From the NCBI GenBank assembly GCA_900550825.1, contig URTZ01000095.1:1-7691 (forward strand): a stretch of DNA of 7,691 nt, given 5' to 3'. The notes beneath the pieces are model-generated. The model was not told where the DNA came from. It did no database searches and saw only the letters and a program-made list of their open reading frames with translations. Made by a program: the position numbers and the translations under genes. The DNA is from an uncultured Collinsella sp. GTDB lineage: Bacteria; Actinomycetota; Coriobacteriia; Coriobacteriales; Coriobacteriaceae. Below are positions 1 through 6,455 of the stretch, piece after piece. Position 1 is the first letter of the stretch. The number at the start of each line of letters is the position of its first letter.

Positions 1-288
1 CTCTTACACCACATCTCTGCGCGCTACCTCATTCTAAGTCCCGACATGGCGAGAATGACGCGCCCCTGCTCCGGAAAACGGCAAAATCTGACTCAGAACG
101 CTCGCCAGGGATATCCGAAGGCCACCGTTGGCGACGTCGGATCATATGCAGACAACTCGAACTGCAGAATACTCCAAAAAATGCACGGCGCACCCCATGG
201 GGCCCATTGCTGCATGGCAGAAAATAGGTCCTCAGCATCCCCCAGATGCATTCCCGAGAAAAACACGTTTGAATTAGCGATGGACACG
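1..288. other. Left-edge region with no supported gene
   Basis: I see no gene here. Several frames are open at once (plus from 46, minus from about 292 and 296), but none has a ribosome binding site. The translations are rich in Cys, Trp and His with no recognisable domain, and the plus frame runs into the antisense of the helicase gene. The base composition is less GC-rich than the rest of the window, especially at about 150-290. A perfect 10-bp palindrome CCCCATGGGG lies at 193-202. The stretch could be spacer DNA, a decayed gene or a dispersed intergenic repeat. Confidence 0.5.
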
Positions 289-325
289 GCAAACAAACGG
301 GCCCAAGCGTTGTTTGCTCGGGCCC
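289..325 (-). terminator. Intrinsic terminator of the helicase gene
   Basis: On the minus strand the arms GGGCCCGAGC (325-316) and GCTTGGGCCC (308-299) pair over 10 bp with one G-U wobble around a 7-nt loop. A T-rich run GTTTGTTTG follows (298-290). It lies 35 nt past the helicase stop codon, as expected for a Rho-independent terminator. On the plus strand the same hairpin is followed by TTAGCTTGTC, so it is a poorer terminator in that direction. Confidence 0.8.
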
Positions 326-359
326 TTAGCTTGTCTCACGCTAGCGTGCGATGTGTATG

Positions 360-2609
360 TTACTTGCGCTTGCCGCCGCCGTCACCGGGGCGACGGGAGC
401 TGCCGCCGCGCTTGCCGCCACGGCTGTTGCCATAGCTGCCACGGTTATCGCGACCGCCGGCACGGCCGCCACGGGAGCCGGCCTGGTTGCCACCACGAGC
501 GCCACGATAGCCGCCACGACGCTCCTCGCGGGTATCGTCGTAGTTGCGCCAGTCATCGCGACGATCGCGGCTGGCACGCGGGTCACGACGATCACGCGAC
601 TCGTTAGAACGACCAGCGCCGCCGCGGCCGCCATTGCCGCGAGCGCCCTCGCGACGCTCGCCGCCGCGGCTACCGCGCTCTTCAAAGCGCTTGCCGCCAC
701 GGGACTCACCGCCACGGGCAGTACGCTCACCGCGACCCTCGCCGCCGCGACGCTCATCACGGCCACCGCGCTCGTCATCACGACCGGAACGACGGCGGTC
801 GCCCGCACCGCGCTTGCCACCGCGCGAACCGCGGCCCTCGTCCTCGCGCTCGACACGACGACGGCCGCCACGGTCCTCGTCCTCACGACGACGGCGGTGT
901 GCCTCGCCCTGGAACTGCTTGGCACGGCGCTCGGCACGGTTGCCACGCGGGGCCTGCTTGACGGCGTCAGCACCGCCGCGCTCCTCGGCAGCAACCTCGC
1001 GGGCCACGCTCTCCACGGCCTCGTCCACGCGAGCCTGAACGCCCTCGCGCACGCGGGTCTTGCCACCGCGCTTGGGACGGCTCGGACGCTCGCCATCGCC
1101 ACGGCGCTCGTCGCGACCGCGGTTGGAACGACCAGCCACATCGCCGTAATCGTCGCCGTTGCGCTTGCCGTCGCGACGCGCCTGCTCAAGCTTCTTCTTG
1201 CTCTTGGACTTGCCGCGCTTGGTCTTCTTCTTCACCTGAAAGGCGGCAGGATCGCGCTCGGGGTCAACGGCGGGCGGGTTGGGACCCACGTGCAGGTCGC
1301 CGGCTTCGTAAATATCGGCCGTCTTGTCCATGAGCTTCTCGATCTCGTAGAACTCGTCGACGTCCTGCTCGGTCACAAACGTGATGGCCCAGCCCAGCTC
1401 ACCGGCACGGCCCGTACGGCCAATACGGTGGATGTAGTCGGTCGGCTCGGCCGGCACGTCAAAGTTCACGACGTAGCGCACGTCGCTAATGTCGATGCCG
1501 CGGGCGAGAACATCGGTTGCCACCAGCACGTCGACGGTGCCGTCGCGAAAGGCCGAAAGCGCGCGCTCGCGCTGGGCCTGGCTGCGGTTGCCGTGAATCG
1601 CGGCGGCCTTGATGCCCTTACGCTCCAGACGACGGCAGCAGCTGTCGGCGCGATGCTTGGTGCGCATAAAGACAATGGTGCGCTCCGGGCCCTCCTTCTT
1701 GAGAAACTCGGGCAACAGGTTATTCTTGGCCTCGATGGACACCGGGAACACAAACTGGTCGACGGTGTCGGCGGTCGACGTGGCGGGCGCGATCTCCACG
1801 CGGGCCGGGTCGCTCACCAGGTCGGTGATCTCGCCCACGGCCTCCTCGTCGAGCGTCGCCGAGAACAGCAGCGTCTGGCGCTCGGCCGGCGTCTCGCGCA
1901 CAATACGGCGGACGGCGGGCAAAAAGCCCATGTCGAGCATGCGATCGGCCTCGTCGAGCACCAGCACCTTGACCTCGTTCAGGTGGCAGGCGCCCTGCTC
2001 GATCAGGTCGACCAGACGGCCCGGCGTGGCGACCAGGATATCGCAGCCGTACTTGAGTGCCGCGGTCTGCGGCTTGTAGCTCACGCCACCCACGACGGTC
2101 ACGGCGACATGGCCGGTGACGTCGGCGATCTTGCTCGCGACCTCGTCGATCTGCTGGGCGAGCTCGCGCGTGGGGGTGATGACGAGCATCACGGGGCCAC
2201 GGCCGTTGCCCTCGGGCTTCTTGGCGCCGCGACGACGGTTGCGGCCGCCGCGCTCACGCACGGGCTTGGGCGGAGCGATGTGCTCCAGATTGTTCATGGT
2301 CGGCAGCAAAAAGGCGGCCGTCTTGCCGGTGCCGGTCTGGGCGGCGGCAAGCAGGTCGCGGCCTTCGAGCACCACAGGAATCGAGCCGGCCTGAACAGGC
2401 GTCGGCGCCGTGTAGCCCAGGCTCTCGATAGCACGAAGCATCTCGTCGGAAAGCCCCAGCTCGTCAAAGGCGGGCAGGCTCTCGGTAGCGGACTCGACGG
2501 CCTGGGCAGCATTTGCCTCGTCGGCGGCATCGAAGGCAGCCTGGGTCATGGCCTCGCGGGTCTCGTCCAGAATCTCGGCGTCGGTGACGTCGGATACAGA
2601 ATTACGCAT
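360..2609 (-). CDS. DEAD-box ATP-dependent RNA helicase with long RG-rich tail
   Basis: This 749-aa protein is a superfamily 2 DEAD-box helicase, an ATP-driven enzyme that opens RNA duplexes in the cytoplasm during ribosome assembly, mRNA decay or cold adaptation. The core is complete. An F48 and Q73 fit the Q motif, AQTGTGKT (90-97) is Walker A, PTREL (146-150) is motif Ia, TPGR (195-198) is Ib, DEAD (219-222) is motif II, SAT (250-252) is III, and HRIGRTGR (394-401) is VI. A basic insert (about 112-138) sits between motifs I and Ia. From about residue 458 a tail of some 290 residues is almost all Arg, Gly, Lys, Asp and Glu with many RGG/RGR units, and is probably disordered and RNA-binding. 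Its closest functional class is CshA/DeaD/RhlE, but I cannot choose a symbol. The start is ATG 2609, which has AAGGAA 9 nt upstream; an in-frame GTG at 2645 lacks one. Confidence 0.96.
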   Translation of the reverse strand: MRNSVSDVTDAEILDETREAMTQAAFDAADEANAAQAVESATESLPAFDELGLSDEMLRAIESLGYTAPTPVQAGSIPVVLEGRDLLAAAQTGTGKTAAFLLPTMNNLEHIAPPKPVRERGGRNRRRGAKKPEGNGRGPVMLVITPTRELAQQIDEVASKIADVTGHVAVTVVGGVSYKPQTAALKYGCDILVATPGRLVDLIEQGACHLNEVKVLVLDEADRMLDMGFLPAVRRIVRETPAERQTLLFSATLDEEAVGEITDLVSDPARVEIAPATSTADTVDQFVFPVSIEAKNNLLPEFLKKEGPERTIVFMRTKHRADSCCRRLERKGIKAAAIHGNRSQAQRERALSAFRDGTVDVLVATDVLARGIDISDVRYVVNFDVPAEPTDYIHRIGRTGRAGELGWAITFVTEQDVDEFYEIEKLMDKTADIYEAGDLHVGPNPPAVDPERDPAAFQVKKKTKRGKSKSKKKLEQARRDGKRNGDDYGDVAGRSNRGRDERRGDGERPSRPKRGGKTRVREGVQARVDEAVESVAREVAAEERGGADAVKQAPRGNRAERRAKQFQGEAHRRRREDEDRGGRRRVEREDEGRGSRGGKRGAGDRRRSGRDDERGGRDERRGGEGRGERTARGGESRGGKRFEERGSRGGERREGARGNGGRGGAGRSNESRDRRDPRASRDRRDDWRNYDDTREERRGGYRGARGGNQAGSRGGRAGGRDNRGSYGNSRGGKRGGSSRRPGDGGGKRK

Positions 2610-2618
2610 ATGTTGTTG

Positions 2619-2624
2619 TTCCTT
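2619..2624 (-). promoter_or_regulatory. Ribosome binding site of the helicase gene
   Basis: AAGGAA on the minus strand lies 9 nt before ATG 2609. It settles the start there, because the in-frame GTG 36 nt further upstream (2645) has no comparable site and would place this motif inside the coding region. Confidence 0.7.
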
Positions 2625-2878
2625 ATCTGCACGCGCTATGGGCACGGCATGCGGCCGCGCTGGCGTGCTTGGTAGTGCGCTAATACATACAAAAACGGGT
2701 GCGCACAGAGAGGACGTTGCTCAGCACGCTGGCGATCGCTTTGGCAGCCCTATCACGCGCCGTCCAGACGCAGCAGCTCTAAGCGATGGAGCAGATTCGC
2801 CGCCGGTTAGTATACCCGCACTCCGTATGCCCCCACGTAAACCACAGATGACGAGGCGGACGGGGCGGGGCTGGCTGA
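2625..2878. other. Divergent intergenic region, helicase leader side
   Basis: No gene is visible here. The stretch must hold the helicase promoter and 5' leader. The best -10 candidate on the minus strand is TATACT (2814-2809), but I find no convincing -35 for it. If it is used, the leader would be about 200 nt. Long leaders are common for cold-regulated helicase genes such as E. coli deaD, but no named RNA element is recognisable in this one. Confidence 0.35.
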
Positions 2879-2939
2879 TTGTCTCAATCTGTAACATCTA
2901 CAGGGCAAATCTTCCTCTACGTGTTACGGATCGAGACAA
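2879..2939. repeat. Palindromic intergenic repeat, copy 1
   Basis: The 18-nt left arm TTGTCTCAATCTGTAACA (2879-2896) matches the reverse complement of the right arm (2922-2939) at 16 of 18 positions. The two are separated by exactly 25 nt. The interior also tends to pair (CTACAGGG against CCTCTACG). The arms recur in copies at 2962-3018 and 6454-6518. No T tract follows on either side, so it is not a simple terminator. A REP- or MITE-like dispersed repeat, or a large operator, are the alternatives. Confidence 0.85.
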
Positions 2940-2961
2940 ACGGTCGACACAGTTCACAAAC

Positions 2962-3018
2962 GTCTCAATCTGTAACAGTTACCGAGTAAAATCGGCCCTA
3001 ATTGTTACAGATCAAGAC
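2962..3018. repeat. Palindromic intergenic repeat, copy 2
   Basis: The left arm GTCTCAATCTGTAACA (2962-2977) and the right arm TGTTACAGATCAAGAC (3003-3018) are complementary at 14 of 16 positions, again around a 25-nt interior. It lies 22 nt after copy 1, in tandem, upstream of the FHA gene promoter. The left arm is identical to the matching 16 bases of copies 1 and 3. The interior starts GTTA, like copy 3, but is otherwise divergent. Confidence 0.85.
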
Positions 3019-3062
3019 AGAGGGGGATTTCCGTCCAGTCCAAACCAAATCTCTCAGTCTTC

Positions 3063-3090
3063 CTGCAATTTCGAACATGTGGCCTATAAT
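3063..3090 (+). promoter_or_regulatory. Probable sigma-70-type promoter of the FHA gene
   Basis: A perfect -10 hexamer TATAAT lies at 3085-3090. The best -35 is weak (CTGCAA, 3063-3068, spacer 16). Transcription would start near 3097 and give a leader of about 100 nt before the GTG start. The region around it is AT-rich compared with the flanking genes, which supports promoter function. Confidence 0.5.
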
Positions 3091-3183
3091 GTTGCTTTGG
3101 TTACACTATTTATTGTGCAGCCATTTAATACGTCGCCCACCGGGGCCATTAATTCCTATCGCCATATTGGCTAGGAAGCAATC

Positions 3184-3191
3184 AAAGGAGG
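3184..3191 (+). promoter_or_regulatory. Ribosome binding site of the FHA gene
   Basis: AAAGGAGG is a near-ideal Shine-Dalgarno sequence 5 nt before GTG 3197. It decides the start. The frame stays open upstream to about 3002, but that stretch contains the end of repeat copy 2 and the TATAAT promoter, so it is not coding. Confidence 0.88.
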
Positions 3192-3196
3192 TATCC

Positions 3197-4159
3197 GTGG
3201 CAGCAGAGACGCCTTGCTCGGTCCTCTATAACGATATTCGCTCGTTCGGCGGTCTTAAACATCTCGAGATCGCCCGAATGCTCATCAATGGAAACTCTTA
3301 TCTCGGCAGTACCCTGCTCGAGAAATGCTCTTCCAACCGCTCGTATCTCACCCGTTACATCGTCCATCGCAAGCCTGACCAGTGCGCACCCTCCATCTAC
3401 AGCGACTTTACCGTCACCACACTCAACCTTTCCTCGGCAATCTGCAGCAAGCTCGGCGGCGGCGAGGCCGCCTATCGGGCAATCGCCGAACACTATCGCG
3501 GTCCGGCCGCCAACGAAATGATGTCGGCTCTCGCCAGCTACAAGCTGGACAGCCGCCTATATGCAAATGCCCTCAATCGCATCGACAACTTCGACGGCAA
3601 TGCCGTGCGCGAGAAAAGCACGCTTTACCTTATGCTCTTTGTGGCAACGGGGGCGCTCGCCGATCCCGTTCAGGGCGTGGCCACCGTCGAGCGCTTTTGC
3701 AGCAGCAAGACGGGCGGGCACTTCGGCACCACCGAAACTACCGTCGGACGTGGCTTTATGAACAGCCTGGAACAGCCGCACACCGTCGCCCCCAACCTCG
3801 GTCTGCTCAGAACCCATGCCGACAACTGCGCCGACATGCAAATCCATCCCCTCACACGCGATCCGCGCGGCACCGTGATTGGTTCTTTGCCCAAAACCTC
3901 GCCCAGCATCACCGATGTGGGCGCCGACGCATCGCGCGAGCATCTTCGCATTTGGCTCGAGGGTGAGCACTGGTACGCCCAGGGCCTTGGATCGACCAAC
4001 GGCACGGTGCTCGAATCGGGCGCGGGCGACGGCGATATTGTGATTGAGCCGCCGCGCGACCAACGCGAGCCCGGCAAAGTCTATCCCCCCGTGGAAATCG
4101 CCAACAGCGACAGGCTCCATCTGGGTCTCTACACGACATTCCTTGTCATTGTGGACTAG
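3197..4159 (+). CDS. FHA-domain protein with unrecognised N-terminal region
   Basis: This is a 320-aa cytoplasmic protein with no signal peptide or membrane segment. The last hundred residues (about 218-320) form a forkhead-associated domain, a phosphothreonine-binding module. Visible features are GTVIGS (225-230, where FHA domains have their first conserved Gly), SREHL (246-250), GSTNGT (265-270) and SDRLHLG (304-310). The Ser and His of SREH and the STNGT loop are the residues that usually contact the phosphopeptide, so binding is probably intact. Residues 1-215 are not recognisable to me. They look helical and contain several Cys (for example C7, C44, C63, C83, C168, C211), and could be an output or scaffold domain. 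The start is GTG with a strong ribosome binding site. A kinase gene follows 171 nt downstream, which makes this protein a likely reader or substrate of that kinase. The FHA call is firm; the physiological role is unknown. Confidence 0.88.
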   Translation: MAAETPCSVLYNDIRSFGGLKHLEIARMLINGNSYLGSTLLEKCSSNRSYLTRYIVHRKPDQCAPSIYSDFTVTTLNLSSAICSKLGGGEAAYRAIAEHYRGPAANEMMSALASYKLDSRLYANALNRIDNFDGNAVREKSTLYLMLFVATGALADPVQGVATVERFCSSKTGGHFGTTETTVGRGFMNSLEQPHTVAPNLGLLRTHADNCADMQIHPLTRDPRGTVIGSLPKTSPSITDVGADASREHLRIWLEGEHWYAQGLGSTNGTVLESGAGDGDIVIEPPRDQREPGKVYPPVEIANSDRLHLGLYTTFLVIVD

Positions 4160-4162
4160 CGC

Positions 4163-4208
4163 GGACGGCGATCGAAAGACGGTCGCCGTCCGTCTTTCGT
4201 CTTCTACC
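4163..4208 (+). terminator. Hairpin after the FHA gene, probable terminator or attenuator
   Basis: GGACGGCGATCG (4163-4174) pairs with CGGTCGCCGTCC (4180-4191) over 12 bp with one G-U, around the loop AAAGA. A moderately T-rich run follows (GTCTTTCGTCTTC), starting 4 nt after the FHA stop codon. A second stem, CGAAAGACGG (4173-4182) with CCGTCTTTCG (4190-4199), is perfect over 10 bp and excludes the first. The tail lacks a clean U tract, so termination may be partial, leaving some read-through into the kinase gene. Confidence 0.6.
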
Positions 4209-4239
4209 TTCTGCGTCGTAAACGACAATACTCAGCGGC

Positions 4240-4301
4240 ATACGTGGGCAGTGCGGCTATCATGGTTCTTTACCGATATCCGCACTGCTCACGTATACGT
4301 G
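4240..4301 (+). promoter_or_regulatory. Long inverted repeat in the kinase leader
   Basis: ATACGTGGGCAGTGCGG (4240-4256) and CCGCACTGCTCACGTAT (4280-4296) are complementary at 16 of 17 positions. The 23-nt loop can itself fold (TATC with GATA, GGT with ACC), giving an almost continuous 57-nt stem-loop. The right arm runs into a perfect 12-bp palindrome CACGTATACGTG (4290-4301), so ATACGTG occurs three times (plus at 4240 and 4295, minus at 4296). A weak promoter could overlap it: TTTACC (4269-4274) and TATACG (4294-4299), spacer 19. It may be an operator for a dimeric regulator or a leader RNA structure. It ends 18 nt before the kinase ribosome binding site. Confidence 0.6.
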
Positions 4302-4319
4302 CGGCAACCCATGCCAGAC

Positions 4320-4325
4320 AAAGGA
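4320..4325 (+). promoter_or_regulatory. Ribosome binding site of the kinase gene
   Basis: AAAGGA lies 5 nt before ATG 4331. It favours this start over in-frame GTG 4244 and ATG 4262, both of which sit inside the long inverted repeat and have no Shine-Dalgarno sequence. Confidence 0.78.
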
Positions 4326-4330
4326 ACGCC

Positions 4331-6415
4331 ATGGATACTACCGATAGCGCCTATGGCGACAAACTCATCCGTCTTGACACGTTCGACACCGCCGTGGCGG
4401 TCGACCCCAGCGCCGAGGACGAGGCCAAGCGTCGGTTTATGACGCTTATTCTCCAGACGGCCCACCGCAACAACGGCAACATCGGGCACGTGCTGCGCGC
4501 GACCAACACGAGCGGCGAGGTCTTTGCCGTCAAGCTACTCAAGGACAACGCCATCCTTTCCGGCCAAGCCCCCGACCGTTCCGCCGAGCAATCGGCAGCG
4601 CACCTGGCCAACACCGCCGCGCTGTTCGAGGAGTACCGTCATCTGTGTACCGTCTCGCACCTGCGCGGATTTCCACGCGTCTATGGCTACGGATCGTGCG
4701 AGGATGACCCGCTCATCCTCATGGAGTGGGTCGAGGGCACCTCGCTCAAGCAGGCGCTGCCCCTGCTTCCGCACAACGCCTCGGGCGGGCTGACCACCCA
4801 GATGGTCGCCGCCGTCGGAAACGCCGTGCTTCGTGCGCTCTTGATGACCCAAGGCCTCGTGAATCCGGTCGTCCATCGCGACCTGTCGCCTGCCAATATC
4901 ATGTTCCGCACCACCAGCCGAACACTCGAGCAGCAGATTGCCGATTGTTCCTTTGACCCCTGCCTCATCGACATGGGCTCCGCGACCATGGCTCTCGGCG
5001 ACGACACGATCACCCGGCGCGCCGACATCTGGCGCTTTGCCACGCCCGCATACGCCGCGCCCGAGATGCTCACGCAGGATATCGAAGGCATCGCGGCCCT
5101 TCGCCGTTCGCCGGCAATCGATGTCTACGCGCTTTCGAGCATTCTGTACCAGCTCTACAGCGGTCGCAAACCGTTTGACTTTGAGTCGACGGACGCCGCT
5201 GCAACCGGCTCGTTCTATCTCGTAAAGACCAAGACCAAGCCGGCGCCGCTCGAGCCGCGCTGCGAGGGCGATGAAGCGCTCGTCCAAATCATCATGAAGG
5301 GTCTCTCAGTCGAGCAGTGCGATCGTCCCACCGAGCAGCAGATGCTCGAGGTGCTCTCGGCATACCTCACCGATGCCGAATCCGAGGGCCGCGAAGGCAC
5401 AGGAGACGAGGCCGCGATTGATATCGATTCTGGCACGCACCTTAAGGTCGACGTCGCCGGCGAGCGCGCACGAGAGATCCTGAATCAGGCCCGCCACGAT
5501 GCCATGACCCGCCGCCGCTTTATTATCGGCGGCGCTATCGCAGCCGTTGCGGGGCTCAGCGTTATCGGGGCGGCAACCCATGGCTTTGGCATCCCCGACT
5601 ACCTTGACGGCATCCGCGGTTCACTTGACGACTACACCTGGGATCAGCTGCAGGAGATTTCGCTCAAGATTAAGGCCGCCGAGACCCGTAGCGAGGCACG
5701 CGAGATTGCCAAGCGTTACCACCTGCTCGACGCTGATGGGCATATCCCCTATCCGTGCACCAAGCGTGTCACGCTCACCAACGGGCTGGAGGTCGGCGCG
5801 CAGCTTGTGGGCATCCGTCACGATGAGCTTCTGGACGGTACGGGCAAGGCCGGGCTGACGTTTATGTTCGACGCGGGTATTGCCGAGCGCAACGCTGCAG
5901 CTGAACCGCCGAGCGCCGGCTGGGTAGATTGCGAGCTGCGGGAATGGCTCAACGGCGACGGCCTTAAGCTGCTGCCCAACGAGTTGCGCGCACTCATTAA
6001 AGGGGTCAAGAAGGTCTCGAACAATGTGGGCGCCGCCAACAGCGCATCGTGCCTGAGCGAGTTGCCCGCAACCCTTTGGCTGCCCGCCATGGTCGAGCTG
6101 TGCGGTACGCAACCGCCCGATTCGTTTACCGAGGGCTATCACTACCTGGCAGACATCTACAACGGCGAGGGCAAGGAGTATCAGCTCTTCCGCGAGCTCA
6201 AGGTGAGCCCGTATTCCACGAACGAGACGATGGTCCGCCAGTGGAAAGGCAAGGACACCTGTTGGTGGGAGCGCACGGTGAGCCCCGACACATCGGAGAG
6301 CGAAGGCACGCTCTATATGAACCGCGTGGGGCACGACGGCGACGTCTTTACGTACGCAACGCCTGCGGAAAAGCCAAACAAACGAACCTGTGTGATCCCC
6401 GGGTTCTGTATCTAG
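4331..6415 (+). CDS. Transmembrane Ser/Thr protein kinase with DUF6273-like C-terminal domain
   Basis: This is a 694-aa Hanks-type kinase. The cytoplasmic kinase domain (about 45-370) has the ATP-binding lysine in FAVKLL (K68) and the catalytic loop HRDLSPANI (D184, N189). DMG (214-216) stands in for DFG, and PAYAAPE ends the activation segment (E245). The glycine loop is degenerate (GNIGHV near 49-54), but all catalytic residues are present, so it is probably active. An acidic linker with Ser/Thr (about 370-390) leads to one membrane span (397-416) directly after TRRRF, which puts the C-terminus outside the cell. The outer part (about 417-694) contains an AGWVDCELREWLNG segment near 529-542 and LPATLWL, resembling DUF6273, a poorly understood family of surface and secreted proteins. 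There are no PASTA repeats. It follows the FHA gene, a likely partner. The kinase call is firm; DUF6273 is from motif resemblance. Confidence 0.92.
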   Translation: MDTTDSAYGDKLIRLDTFDTAVAVDPSAEDEAKRRFMTLILQTAHRNNGNIGHVLRATNTSGEVFAVKLLKDNAILSGQAPDRSAEQSAAHLANTAALFEEYRHLCTVSHLRGFPRVYGYGSCEDDPLILMEWVEGTSLKQALPLLPHNASGGLTTQMVAAVGNAVLRALLMTQGLVNPVVHRDLSPANIMFRTTSRTLEQQIADCSFDPCLIDMGSATMALGDDTITRRADIWRFATPAYAAPEMLTQDIEGIAALRRSPAIDVYALSSILYQLYSGRKPFDFESTDAAATGSFYLVKTKTKPAPLEPRCEGDEALVQIIMKGLSVEQCDRPTEQQMLEVLSAYLTDAESEGREGTGDEAAIDIDSGTHLKVDVAGERAREILNQARHDAMTRRRFIIGGAIAAVAGLSVIGAATHGFGIPDYLDGIRGSLDDYTWDQLQEISLKIKAAETRSEAREIAKRYHLLDADGHIPYPCTKRVTLTNGLEVGAQLVGIRHDELLDGTGKAGLTFMFDAGIAERNAAAEPPSAGWVDCELREWLNGDGLKLLPNELRALIKGVKKVSNNVGAANSASCLSELPATLWLPAMVELCGTQPPDSFTEGYHYLADIYNGEGKEYQLFRELKVSPYSTNETMVRQWKGKDTCWWERTVSPDTSESEGTLYMNRVGHDGDVFTYATPAEKPNKRTCVIPGFCI

Positions 6416-6427
6416 GGAGCGGGCATC

Positions 6428-6455
6428 TTGCCGTGACGGGACCCCTCCCCGGCAA
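6428..6455 (+). terminator. Weak hairpin after the kinase gene
   Basis: TTGCCG (6428-6433) pairs with CGGCAA (6450-6455), and an inner GGG (6438-6440) can pair with CCC (6447-6449) if TGAC bulges out. It begins 12 nt after the kinase stop codon. What follows is TTGTCTC rather than a T tract, and the right arm touches palindromic repeat copy 3. The position fits a terminator but the structure is poor. Confidence 0.3.

Noticed and set aside
337..348. Perfect palindrome CACGCTAGCGTG just past the helicase stop
   Set aside because: It has no usable loop and no T tract. The stronger hairpin at 299-325 explains termination, and a 12-bp palindrome is weak evidence alone.
46..435. 129-codon plus-strand open frame at the left edge
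   Set aside because: It has no ribosome binding site or recognisable domain, and it runs through the helicase terminator into antisense helicase sequence.
2610..2645. GTG start at 2645 for the helicase
   Set aside because: It adds 12 residues that contain the AAGGAA site serving ATG 2609, and has no ribosome binding site of its own.
351..2675. 774-codon open frame on the plus strand covering the whole helicase gene
   Set aside because: It is antisense to a complete DEAD-box helicase. The product is Ala/Val/Thr/Leu-rich with no domain, a by-product of high-GC codon bias opposite an Arg/Gly/Ala-rich gene.
2879..3018. CRISPR array from the repeated arms
   Set aside because: There are only two tandem units, each a palindrome with imperfect arms and partly self-pairing interior. 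No regular repeat-spacer series or cas genes are present.
3002..3196. Upstream extension of the FHA protein
   Set aside because: It would include a repeat arm and the TATAAT promoter as coding. AAAGGAGG before GTG 3197 marks the real start.
4244..4330. Upstream extension of the kinase from GTG 4244 or ATG 4262
   Set aside because: Neither start has a ribosome binding site, and both lie inside the inverted repeat. ATG 4331 has AAAGGA at proper spacing.
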